Positions 1 to 7,316 of a stretch of DNA of 64,000 nucleotides are shown one piece after another. Each line of letters starts with the position of its first letter. Position 1 is the first letter of the stretch. The DNA is from Candidatus Rhodoferax bjergmarkensis. GTDB taxonomy: Bacteria; Pseudomonadota; Gammaproteobacteria; Burkholderiales; Burkholderiaceae_C. Position numbers and translations under genes: made by a program. The stretch spans positions 1 through 64,000 of the forward strand of contig JADJFX010000034.1 in the NCBI GenBank assembly GCA_016708345.1, in the 5' to 3' direction. A model generated the notes under the pieces. The model was not told the DNA's origin. It ran no database searches and saw only the letters and a program-made list of their open reading frames with translations.

Positions 1-52
1 GCTTGCGCAGATAATATATGCGCAAACAGCACTTTTGATGCCATAAAAACGG
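1..52. repeat. Dispersed ~65-bp palindromic repeat, copy 1 (truncated by window edge)
   Basis: Begins GCTTGCGCA and continues through TGCGCAAACAGC, matching the core of the copy in nadE (43942-44007). It lies in the 3' end of cobD and is read in frame on the minus strand. Confidence 0.6.
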
Positions 53-965
53 CTGCTTGCAGGTCTTGGGCCTGCGGTGCCCGGCCCGGCGCGTTGAGCG
101 CATAAACATGGGGTTTTTGCAGGCAAACGTTCAGCGCCAGCGCCATGGCGGCCATTGGCCAGCCGCTGTTGGGCGATGGGGTGCGGCGTGCCTCCACCCA
201 CAGCCTGCCCAGCGATAAGCCGCCAGCGGCCATCACCAGCAGCAGCGCCGTCAGGCGCGCGGGCAGCCAGCTGAGCACATCGTCGGCACGGGCCGCCCAT
301 TTACCCGCCCATTCCCAGTTCTGCCCCTGGTACACGCCCCGATAGCCCCACATGGCGTCAGCCGTATTGGCAAAACGGTAGAGCGCCGCGCCGGGCAGGC
401 CCAGCAGCACAAACCAGAAAAGTGGGGCCACCACCGAGTCGTTCAGGTTCTCGGCCAGGGTTTCAATGGCGCTTTCGCGAACTTGGGCTTCGCTGAGCGC
501 GGTCACATCACGGCTGACCAGCCAGCGCAAGCGCTCACGGCCTGCTTGCAGCGAGCCGCCCTGCCCCGGTGCCAGCGCTTTTTCAACCGCCAGCACCTCG
601 CTTTGGAGCATGGCCCAGGCCAGCAAAGGTTTTAACAACAACCCCATCAGCAGCGCAGCCAAGAAGCCACCCCACAGGCCGCCAAGTTCACCGGCAAACG
701 TCAAAAACGCTATCTGCAAGGCCAAAACCACTACAAAAAAAATAGCTGCTCCCGCACACCAGGCAAGCGCACCCAGCCAAAATGCCTTGTAATTTTGAGC
801 CGACTGCGACGCTGACCCTGCTCTGGCATGAACACGCAGGCCAGTCCAGGTCAGGTAGCGGCCCATCCACACCACAGGATGCAAACGCACCGGCGGCTCG
901 CCCAGCCAGCGGTCCACGGCCAAGGCCACGAGCACGGCCGCAGCGCTGACCCCCAAGGGAAGCAT
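1..965 (-). CDS. cobD: Adenosylcobinamide-phosphate synthase CobD/CbiB, 3' end cut by window edge
   Basis: Integral membrane enzyme that attaches the aminopropanol arm to adenosylcobyric acid in cobalamin synthesis. Translating the minus strand from the ATG at 965 gives about 321 residues with family hallmarks: an early DRWLGEPP motif, LAENLNDSVVAPLFW in the middle, YRFANTADAMWGY, and SGWPMAAMALALNV near the C-terminus. The usual length is 310-330, so only a few residues are missing. An in-frame stop lies at 996-998; a GTG at 974 is an alternative start. The gene follows bioB by about 60 bp on the same strand. Two dispersed repeat copies (1-52 and 730-797) lie inside the frame, and the visible C-terminus (KVLFAHILSAQ) is largely encoded by one of them. 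Confidence 0.88.
   Translation of the reverse strand, partial: MLPLGVSAAAVLVALAVDRWLGEPPVRLHPVVWMGRYLTWTGLRVHARAGSASQSAQNYKAFWLGALAWCAGAAIFFVVVLALQIAFLTFAGELGGLWGGFLAALLMGLLLKPLLAWAMLQSEVLAVEKALAPGQGGSLQAGRERLRWLVSRDVTALSEAQVRESAIETLAENLNDSVVAPLFWFVLLGLPGAALYRFANTADAMWGYRGVYQGQNWEWAGKWAARADDVLSWLPARLTALLLVMAAGGLSLGRLWVEARRTPSPNSGWPMAAMALALNVCLQKPHVYALNAPGRAPQAQDLQAAVFMASKVLFAHILSAQ
730..797. repeat. Dispersed ~65-bp palindromic repeat, copy 2 (in cobD)
   Basis: ACTACAAAAAAAATAGCTGC, then a GC-rich middle and GCCTTGTAATTTT. It has the same layout as the other copies: an A/T arm, TAGCTGC, a palindromic core and an A/T arm. The cobD frame is open across it. Confidence 0.55.
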
Positions 966-1024
966 CAAGGACACGGCTGCAGCCTTGGCAAAGGTCTAAG
1001 GGCTGGCTTGCGCGTCAGTGCGCT

Positions 1025-2065
1025 TTAGGGGCGCGGCACCGGCTGGCCGGTTTTGAGGCCCAGGCGCTCGAACAGCTCCAGGTCGGCATTGCCTTGCGGG
1101 TTGGGTGTGGTCAGCAGCTTGTCGCCGTAAAAGATGGAGTTGGCACCGGCCACAAAACACAGGGCCTGCACCGCGTCGCTCATGGTTTGGCGCCCGGCCG
1201 ACAGGCGTACACGCGCCAGCGGCATGGTGATGCGCGCCACCGCAATGGTGCGCACAAACTCCAGCGGGTCCAGATCGGCCTGGTTGGCCAGCGGCGTGCC
1301 TTCCACTTTGACCAAATGGTTGATTGGCACGGACTCCGGGTACGGTGCCAGGTTGGCCAGCTCGGCGATCAGCCCGGCGCGCTGCAGGCGCGACTCGCCC
1401 ATGCCCACAATGCCGCCGCAGCACACGCTCACGCCTGCATTGCGCACGCGCACCAGGGTGTCCAGGCGGTCTTGAAAGTCGCGCGTGGTGATGACGTCGC
1501 CGTAAAAATCGGGGGCGCTGTCCAGGTTGTGGTTGTAGTAGTCCAGCCCGGCGTCGCGCAAAATTTCGGCATGGCCATCGGCCAGCATGCCCAGGGTGGC
1601 GCAGGCTTCCAGGCCGGTGTCTTTGACGGTTTTGACCAGTTCGGCCACCGCTTCCACGTCACGGTCCTTGGGCGCGCGCCAGGCAGCGCCCATGCAAAAG
1701 CGGGTGGCACCAGCGGCTTTGGCCTCCAGCGCGGCGGCGCGCACGGCCTCCACACCCATCAGCTTGCCAGCCTCCACGCCGGTGTCGAAATGCACCGACT
1801 GCGGGCAGTAGCCGCAGTCCTCCGGGCAGCCGCCGGTCTTGACCGACAAGAGGGTGGCCAGCTCCACCAGATTGGGGTCAAAGTGGGCGCGGTGCACGGT
1901 TTGGGCCTGAAACATCAGGTCGTTGAACGGCAGCTCCAGCAGTTCTTTAATCTCCTGCACGGTCCACACGCGCTGCGCGACCCGGGCCTTGGCCGCAGGG
2001 GATTTGTGGGGTGCGTGGAAAGTCAGGGGCTGCTCATTGGCCAAGGGGGTGGAAACGTTATTCAT
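1025..2065 (-). CDS. bioB: Biotin synthase BioB
   Basis: Radical SAM enzyme that inserts sulfur into dethiobiotin, the last step of biotin synthesis. At 346 residues it has the normal length. The CxxxCxxC cluster motif reads GGCPEDCGYCPQS (Cys80, Cys84, Cys87). Further family motifs are FCMGAAWR, VCCGGIVGMGE, and RLSAGRQTMSD with the [2Fe-2S]-ligating arginine. It lies upstream of cobD on the same strand, probably cotranscribed. A cobO 3' remnant ends 18 bp before its start codon, which suggests that an ancestral cobO-bioB-cobD order was broken. Confidence 0.97.
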   Translation of the reverse strand: MNNVSTPLANEQPLTFHAPHKSPAAKARVAQRVWTVQEIKELLELPFNDLMFQAQTVHRAHFDPNLVELATLLSVKTGGCPEDCGYCPQSVHFDTGVEAGKLMGVEAVRAAALEAKAAGATRFCMGAAWRAPKDRDVEAVAELVKTVKDTGLEACATLGMLADGHAEILRDAGLDYYNHNLDSAPDFYGDVITTRDFQDRLDTLVRVRNAGVSVCCGGIVGMGESRLQRAGLIAELANLAPYPESVPINHLVKVEGTPLANQADLDPLEFVRTIAVARITMPLARVRLSAGRQTMSDAVQALCFVAGANSIFYGDKLLTTPNPQGNADLELFERLGLKTGQPVPRP

Positions 2066-2083
2066 AGTGTTTGTCTCAAAGTT

Positions 2084-2152
2084 TCAGTCTTCGATGCCGC
2101 GCTGGGCCGGTATGCCCACCAGTTCGATTATCTCAGGTGGGCAGCGCCACCC
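2084..2152 (-). pseudogene. Remnant of the 3' end of a second cobO copy
   Basis: Read on the minus strand this encodes GWRCPPEIIELV-GIPAQRGIED-stop. The intact CobO at 4079-4648 ends GRRCPPEIIDLA, then about 14 further residues, then GIPAQRGIED. The DNA around the stop codon is also closely similar. The fragment therefore has an internal deletion of roughly 45 bp and no upstream part. It overlaps the last codons of the ATPase remnant in another frame. Confidence 0.75.
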
Positions 2153-2769
2153 GACGACAGCAGCCAATCGCCCGCCAGACACAGCTCCATGCCGGTCGGC
2201 AGGGTGCCGCTGATCAAAGGATTGAGCGTAATCAATTGCAATGCCGCCTGGGGCCAGGTGCTGGCGGCATCCTGCAAGGCCCGCACTTCGCGCGCCAGGG
2301 TGTCGGGGTGGTCCAGGTCGGCGCAGACCTGAATCAAGGTCTCAGCGCCCGACACATCACGCGCCAAAAAATCCACCTCAAAGCCCGCTTGCGTGCACAC
2401 ATAGTTCACTTGCGCGCCCCGGCGCTGCAGCTCATGCAGCACCGCCGTCTCCAGCGCGTGGCCCACATTGGCTTTGCCGGAGCGGTCAAACAGGGCCATC
2501 AGTCCGGTATCGACCGGATAGACCTTGCGCGGGTTCACTTGGCGACGGCGCTCAGAGTCGGTGGCCAAGTCCACAGTGCATAGCAAAAATGCGTCTTCCA
2601 GATGCGCCAAGTAGGCATGCAAAGTGTCTTTGCCCACCGCTACGCCCCGCGATTTGAGGTCCGCATGAAACTTGTTGATGCTGAACGAGCCTGCCGCATT
2701 GCCCAGCAGCTGGCGCACCATCAAGATTTCCAATATGGCTAGTGACGGCATAAGGCCATAACCAGTCAT
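2128..2769 (-). pseudogene. C-terminal remnant of an AAA/DUF4143-type ATPase
   Basis: The 213-residue frame matches only the C-terminal half of the AAA_14/DUF4143 ATP-binding family: SFSINKFHADLKSRGVAVGK, LAHLEDAFLLCTVDL, RRQVNPRKVYPVDTGL, and the nuclease-like GHALETAVLHELQRRGAQVNYV...EVDFLA. These proteins normally have 380-450 residues with an N-terminal P-loop. No Walker A or B motif is present here, and the first ~20 residues (MTGYGLMPSLAILEIL) do not look like the family. The 3' end runs over the cobO remnant. It is probably non-functional. Confidence 0.65.
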
Positions 2770-2915
2770 AGAACTCTTCCCTTTTGTCCCCCGATACCTG
2801 CCATTGAAGTAACAAGTTTCTTTCTAGGGTGAACTGTCCCCTATCGCAAGCGCACCGCGCAAGAAACGAAATGTCAGCAAAGTGTGCATTAGCGCGCAAC
2901 TAGCCTGGTCGATTA
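2770..2915. other. Non-coding stretch upstream of the ATPase remnant
   Basis: A minus-strand open frame crosses this stretch but shows no recognisable ATPase motif. It ends at the 8-bp target-site repeat of the MITE-like element. Confidence 0.4.
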
Positions 2916-3100
2916 CGTGCTTATCCGGTTGTTACCCTTAACCCCATTGAAGAGCGTGCGTCGCCACGGGTTGGGGGAATACTCAGCGTCGATTCACGAC
3001 CGGCTCTTTGCAGGGCTTTGAACGCCCTCATTTGGCCGCGCTGGCCATCGCCAAATTGGCCACGTTTGGCCGTGCTAAGGGTAACAACCGGATAAGCACG
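2916..3100. mobile_element. MITE-like element: 185 bp, 25-bp perfect TIRs, 8-bp TSD
   Basis: The left end (2916-2940) begins CGTGCTTATCCGGTTGTTAC. The right end (3076-3100) is its exact 25-bp reverse complement. GTCGATTA occurs immediately outside both ends (2908-2915 and 3101-3108), a typical 8-bp target-site duplication. The 135-bp interior has no transposase-size frame. It looks like a non-autonomous transposon whose parent is not in this window; I cannot assign the parent IS family from the ends alone. Confidence 0.8.
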
Positions 3101-3216
3101 GTCGATTAGTCCAAACGGACTATTGTTCGGACGCAGAGGAACCGGTACATTCGGCAGCAGTCATTCGACTAGTATTAACCAATACCAATCCATCATCCGC
3201 CAAAGAAAGAATCAAC

Positions 3217-3898
3217 ATGTTAAAAAATTATCTGTAGTTGCAATGATCGCTCTTTTCGCCAGTCAAGCACAAGCTGGTACAGTTGAATCGTTTGATTCCG
3301 GTGCCAGGGTGCTGGCTGGTCCAATACCGGCGCTGGCACGGTTAATGCGGCTGCCGCACATGACGGCGCTTTTGGCGTTACTCTGGATGCAGGAAGCTGG
3401 ACTTACAATACATCAATCGTATTTTCCGCCGGCTCCACATTAAGCGCTTGGGTTCGCCCAACTCTTGGCAGCTCAGGCCGTGCTTATTTCGGTTTTGGAG
3501 CTGATGCATCCGGCGCGGATTCGTTTGTTACCGCCAGCAACACCACCGAATTGCTGTTCCAGGACAATGCCAGCTATGTTTTCGTGAATACAGCCGCCAC
3601 ACCGCAATCGTTCCAACCTCAATGGTATCGTATCGAAATCGCACGTTCGACCGATGGCTCCAGTGCAGTGGGCAAGTTGTTCGCTGCTGACGGTACAACC
3701 CTGCTCAACAGCTTGACCCAAACCGGCCTGACCAAGAACGCAACTGGCATCGCATTGCGCGGTTTCGGCGGCTTTGATGTGGACACCGTTACAGTAAGCG
3801 CAGTACCGGAACCGGAAACCTATGCCATGATGCTGGCAGGTTTGGGATTGATGGGTACAGTTGCCCGTCGTCGTAAGCAAAAATCGATGACAGCGTAA
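3217..3898 (+). pseudogene. PEP-CTERM sorted secreted protein, two frameshifts
   Basis: Exported protein of the PEP-CTERM/exosortase class. The C-terminus shows the sorting signal: VPEPETYAMMLAGLGLMG followed by RRRKQK. The N-terminus would be a signal peptide (KKLSVVAMIALFASQAQA), but the ATG at 3217 is out of frame with it by one base at the A-run 3222-3227. A second shift is needed near 3295-3305, after GTVESFDSG, to reach the frame that continues WSNTGAGTVNAAAAHDGAFG to the end. When repaired the product is about 225 residues. A/T content is higher than in its neighbours. Either a decayed gene or consensus errors; no exosortase gene is visible here. Confidence 0.7.
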
Positions 3899-3920
3899 TC
3901 TTTTGATTTCAATCTAATAG

Positions 3921-3950
3921 ACGGGGGCTTCGGCTCCCGTTTGTATTTCT
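3921..3950 (+). terminator. Rho-independent terminator after the PEP-CTERM gene
   Basis: ACGGGGGC-TTCG-GCTCCCGT hairpin with a UUCG tetraloop and one G-U pair, followed by TTGTATTT. It starts 22 bp after the stop codon. Confidence 0.7.
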
Positions 3951-4078
3951 GCACTAAGTTGCTGAAAAGTGCCATACCCCCTCAATTTAGGCATCCCGTT
4001 ACCTGCTGTTGGTGAACGCCTGCTTACGCTGCACCGAAGTCATTCAAAACCAATTGCCTGCGACTTTATAGGCTTCTC

Positions 4079-4648
4079 TCAATCTTCAATGCCGCGTTGA
4101 GCCGGAATTCCGGCCTTGAACGCATGCTTGACCATGGTCATCTCGGTCACGGTATCGGCAAGGTCGATGATCTCTGGCGGGCAGCGCCGCCCGGTCAGCA
4201 CCACGTGCACTTCGCTGGGGCGGGTTTTGAGGGTCTCCAAAACGTCGTCCAGCGGCAGCCAGCCGTAGATCAGCGGGTAGGTGATTTCGTCCAGCGCGAC
4301 CAGAAAATAGTCGCCACTCAAAATGGCCGCTTTGGCCTTTTGCCAGCCGTCACGCGCCAACTGGGCCGAATGCTCCAGATCCTGACTCTTCCAGCTGAAG
4401 CCATCGCCCAGACCGACGATGGGCAAACCCAGTTTTTCAAAGGTACGGTGCTCACCAAAGCGGGCGCTGGGCACCTTCATGAACTGGAAAATTTTGACCG
4501 CTTTGCCACGGCCGTGGGCACGCAAGGCGAGGCCAAAGGCGGCGGTACTTTTGCCTTTGCCGTCGCCGGTGTTGACGATGACAATGCCGCGGCGCTCGGC
4601 CTTGGGCGGCTTTTTCGGTGTTTCGGTGGGTGGGGTTTCAATTTGCAT
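4079..4648 (-). CDS. cobO: Cob(I)yrinic acid a,c-diamide adenosyltransferase CobO/BtuR
   Basis: ATP-dependent corrinoid adenosyltransferase that forms the Co-C bond of adenosylcobalamin precursors. The protein has 189 residues. Its P-loop is GDGKGKST (residues 28-35), followed by AAFGLALRAHGRGKAVKIFQFMK, typical of the CobA/CobO/BtuR family. ALDEITYPLIYGWLP and VHVVLTGRRCPPEIIDLAD are the other conserved blocks. I see no cobalamin riboswitch in the 110 bp upstream. A partial second copy of its 3' end lies at 2084-2152. Confidence 0.95.
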   Translation of the reverse strand: MQIETPPTETPKKPPKAERRGIVIVNTGDGKGKSTAAFGLALRAHGRGKAVKIFQFMKVPSARFGEHRTFEKLGLPIVGLGDGFSWKSQDLEHSAQLARDGWQKAKAAILSGDYFLVALDEITYPLIYGWLPLDDVLETLKTRPSEVHVVLTGRRCPPEIIDLADTVTEMTMVKHAFKAGIPAQRGIED

Positions 4649-4774
4649 GGTGTTTTCTTCAGTTTGCGCTTGTTGGACCTGCGCTGTTAGCTATCGAGTT
4701 TATAGCAAATTCACGCCACCCTTGCACCAGACACTCTTGGCGGGTGTAGTGTCCAGTGCCGCCAAAGTTTGCAC

Positions 4775-4809
4775 AAAAGCAAGGCCCGCATTGCGCGGGC
4801 CTTGCTTTT
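4775..4809. terminator. Bidirectional terminator between cobO and the fasciclin gene
   Basis: Perfect 15-bp stem AAAAGCAAGGCCCGC / GCGGGCCTTGCTTTT with a 5-base loop. It has A and T tracts on both sides and lies downstream of the fasciclin gene. Confidence 0.85.
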
Positions 4810-4864
4810 GTGGGTTGCCAAGGGCGTCAACCTTGGCTGCGCTTGAGCTGCGCCATGCACGAGT

Positions 4865-5848
4865 TCAGTTGGGGATCAGCACTTTACCGATCACGTGAAT
4901 CACACCGTTACTGGCCCGCACATCAGTTGCTGCGATGCTGGCCGCGGTGGCTGTGGTGTCGGTAATGGTCAGGTTGTTGTTAATGGTGATGGTTTGCGCT
5001 GGCACCGTAGAGCCGGACAGGTTTTTGGTGTTCAGCGTCGCCACGGGTGTGCCAAATGGAATGGCGGTGGACAACACCTGCCCGGACAACACGTGGTACA
5101 GCAGCACTGAAGAAAGCTGTGACGTGGAGAGCCCTGACGGTGCGGCAGAGAATGCGGTGTTGGTAGGGGCAAATACCGTGAATGGGCCTGTACCGCTGAG
5201 CGTGGAGGCTAAATTGGTGGCCACCACTGCGCCTGTCAGCGAGCTGAAAACGCCAGGATTGGCCAGCGCCATCTGCACCACGTTCAGCACGCCCGGTGGC
5301 ACCAGCACTTTGTCCACCACATGAATCACACCGTTGTCTGCACGCACATCCGCACTCGCCACTTTGGAGCTGGCCAGCGCCGCGTCTGTAATCGACACAC
5401 CACTGGTGGTGTTCAGTGCAAGCCGAGCTGGTGTTCCGCCAAAGTTGTAGGCGGTGGATTGGCTTGCGCCACCGGCTTTCAAATCGGCAGCGTATTTGGT
5501 GCCTGGTACAACGTGGTAGGTCAGTATCTTGCTCAGGTCAGAGGCCGACAGTGCGGTCACCATGGCATCGGCGTTGGCAAAACCTAGCTGGGTTGCCAGT
5601 GTGCCAAAAGCTGAATCAGTGGGTGCAAAAACGGTCAGGTTGGCAGAAGGCGAAGTCAATGTGCTGGAAAGGCCCGCTTTGTTGACTGCTGCCAGCAACG
5701 CGGTGAAATTGTTTTTCTGCGCAACCTCGGCAATATTGCCAACTTTTGCTGGCGCGGGCGCAGCAACGACGTCGTCATCACCGCCACCGCAAGCTGACAA
5801 CACGCCAGCCATGCTCAATGCACCAATCCATTTGAATAAAGTTTTCAT
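4865..5848 (-). CDS. Lipoprotein with two fasciclin (FAS1) domains
   Basis: The 327-residue precursor starts MKTLFKWIGALSMAGVLSAC, a lipoprotein signal with lipobox LSAC followed by GGGDDD, so it is probably anchored in an outer or inner membrane leaflet facing the periplasm. Two FAS1 domains follow, at about residues 38-185 and 186-326. Each has the FAS1 signatures: LTVFAPTDSAF and FTVFAPTNTAF (H1-type), and DVRADNGVIHVVDKVL and DVRASNGVIHVIGKVL. FAS1 domains mediate adhesion or ligand binding; the target here is unknown. It is monocistronic, ending at a strong terminator. Confidence 0.93.
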   Translation of the reverse strand: MKTLFKWIGALSMAGVLSACGGGDDDVVAAPAPAKVGNIAEVAQKNNFTALLAAVNKAGLSSTLTSPSANLTVFAPTDSAFGTLATQLGFANADAMVTALSASDLSKILTYHVVPGTKYAADLKAGGASQSTAYNFGGTPARLALNTTSGVSITDAALASSKVASADVRADNGVIHVVDKVLVPPGVLNVVQMALANPGVFSSLTGAVVATNLASTLSGTGPFTVFAPTNTAFSAAPSGLSTSQLSSVLLYHVLSGQVLSTAIPFGTPVATLNTKNLSGSTVPAQTITINNNLTITDTTATAASIAATDVRASNGVIHVIGKVLIPN

Positions 5849-6289
5849 GACCGTGTTTCCTTATTGGTTGTTCAAGTCGGGCAAATATGTGCCTAACAGG
5901 TTCAAATATAGAACTATTCGGTTTTCCATGTGTACTATGTGGTCTTTATGAAAACTGATTAGTATTTTTTATTGCAGCATGGTTGAGTGTGATCACCCAA
6001 TTTGATGGACTGAAGCTCACATTGCGGAATGGACAAGGCGGCAAAGATTGCGACAAAACGGCACCGGTATTGCTACGGGTGTCGTTTTGGCTAGCCGCTC
6101 TTGATGACGAAGACATTACCCACCTGCGCTTTGTCAGCCCCTGTATGGTGCAATTATCCAAATCGCCCTGCGTGCTGAACATGCGGTCGGTCCGTACTCC
6201 GGGGTCGAGGGTAAAGGGGCAAAAAAGTGCTAGGCTCAAATCAATTGGCGAGATTCACCCATCCCAACAGTTCAGCTTCTAATCCAGGC
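5849..6289. other. Intergenic region without a convincing gene
   Basis: 441 bp between the fasciclin gene and ylqF. Open frames of 97-99 codons exist on both strands, but neither has a clear ribosome-binding site or a family I recognise. The stretch next to the fasciclin gene (5880-5980) is A/T-rich and probably holds its promoter. Confidence 0.4.
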
Positions 6290-7255
6290 TCAATCTTCGG
6301 AGATGGCGCGCGAATCGGGCCGGGGGATTTTTTTGAAACGAATTTTTCGATCCAGCTCAATAGCATCTTTCTTGACCTGCCGCTGGGCATCCAGAATCTG
6401 TCCGGCCGCAAGCCACTGGGCAAATTCCTCGGGTGTTTCTAGGGTAATGCGCCCCATCACGGCGGCACGAAAATCGTAAATTGCAATCTCTGCCGCTTTT
6501 TGCAGATTGACCCGCTTGCCGCCTTGCAAGGCACCGCGCTTGCGGCCAATGGCCTCCAGCAGGTCTTCATCCGTCATGGCTGCAACTTCTTCGAGCTTGA
6601 AGCGTGCCTCCACCAGGGTCGGGTAATGGGTTTTGAGGTAATCGAGCAGTTCCAGCGCTACTTCTTCCTCATTGAACGCATTGCGGCCAATGGCACCGCT
6701 GGCGGCCAGGTTGTAGCCGCTTTTGGCCACGATGATGCGCGGCCACAGCACGCCGGGTGTGTCATACAGATAAAAGTCGTCGGCCAGCGCAATGCGCTGC
6801 TCCAGCTTGGTGATGCCGGCCTCGTCGCCCGTTTTGGTGGCCCGCTTGCCCGTGAGTGTGTTGATGAGCGTGGATTTGCCCACATTGGGAATGCCGCAAA
6901 TCAGCACCCGCATGGGTTTGACCATGCCGCCGCGGTTGGGTGCCAGCTCAAAGCATTCTTTGATCAGCGCCTTGGCGGGGGCTGTGACGCTGGCGTCCAA
7001 CCCCAGGGCACGGGTGCCGCTCTGGCTGTTGTAATGCGCCAGCCACTGCGCGGTGCGCGCGGGGTCGGCCAAATCTTGCTTGTTCAGAACCTTGAGCATG
7101 GGCCGGCCCTGCGTCAGCTCGGCCAGCATGGGGTTGGCGCTGGAGCCGGGCAAGCGCGCGTCCAGCAGCTCAATGACCACGTCAATGTTTTTGATGCGTT
7201 CACCGATGGCTTTTTTGGTCAAATGCATATGACCGGGGAACCACTGAATAGCCAT
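6290..7255 (-). CDS. ylqF: Ribosome biogenesis GTPase YlqF/RbgA
   Basis: Circularly permuted GTPase involved in maturation of the large ribosomal subunit. In its 321 residues the G motifs come in permuted order: G4 NKQD (58-61), G1 GIPNVGKST (121-129), then G3 DTPG (165-168). The N-terminus MAIQWFPGHMHLTKKAI is the typical start of the family. The C-terminal part holds the helical RNA-binding region. Its start is 61 bp from the end of the YhgE gene on the same strand. Confidence 0.95.
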   Translation of the reverse strand: MAIQWFPGHMHLTKKAIGERIKNIDVVIELLDARLPGSSANPMLAELTQGRPMLKVLNKQDLADPARTAQWLAHYNSQSGTRALGLDASVTAPAKALIKECFELAPNRGGMVKPMRVLICGIPNVGKSTLINTLTGKRATKTGDEAGITKLEQRIALADDFYLYDTPGVLWPRIIVAKSGYNLAASGAIGRNAFNEEEVALELLDYLKTHYPTLVEARFKLEEVAAMTDEDLLEAIGRKRGALQGGKRVNLQKAAEIAIYDFRAAVMGRITLETPEEFAQWLAAGQILDAQRQVKKDAIELDRKIRFKKIPRPDSRAISED

Positions 7256-7316
7256 GTCTTACCTGTTGTGTGATGCGTCCATGAAGGGCGCAGAAGTCTT
7301 GAGCGGCCGGCAGTGC

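Noticed and set aside
1094..2332. 412-codon plus-strand frame opposite bioB
   Set aside because: Antisense shadow of a conserved gene in GC-rich DNA; the product has no recognisable domain.
4649..4864. Cobalamin riboswitch upstream of cobO
   Set aside because: I looked for a B12-box-like motif and conserved stems in the region and found none.
5946..6282. Overlapping 97- and 99-codon frames on opposite strands before ylqF
   Set aside because: No family, no clear start signals, and both cannot be real; left as intergenic.
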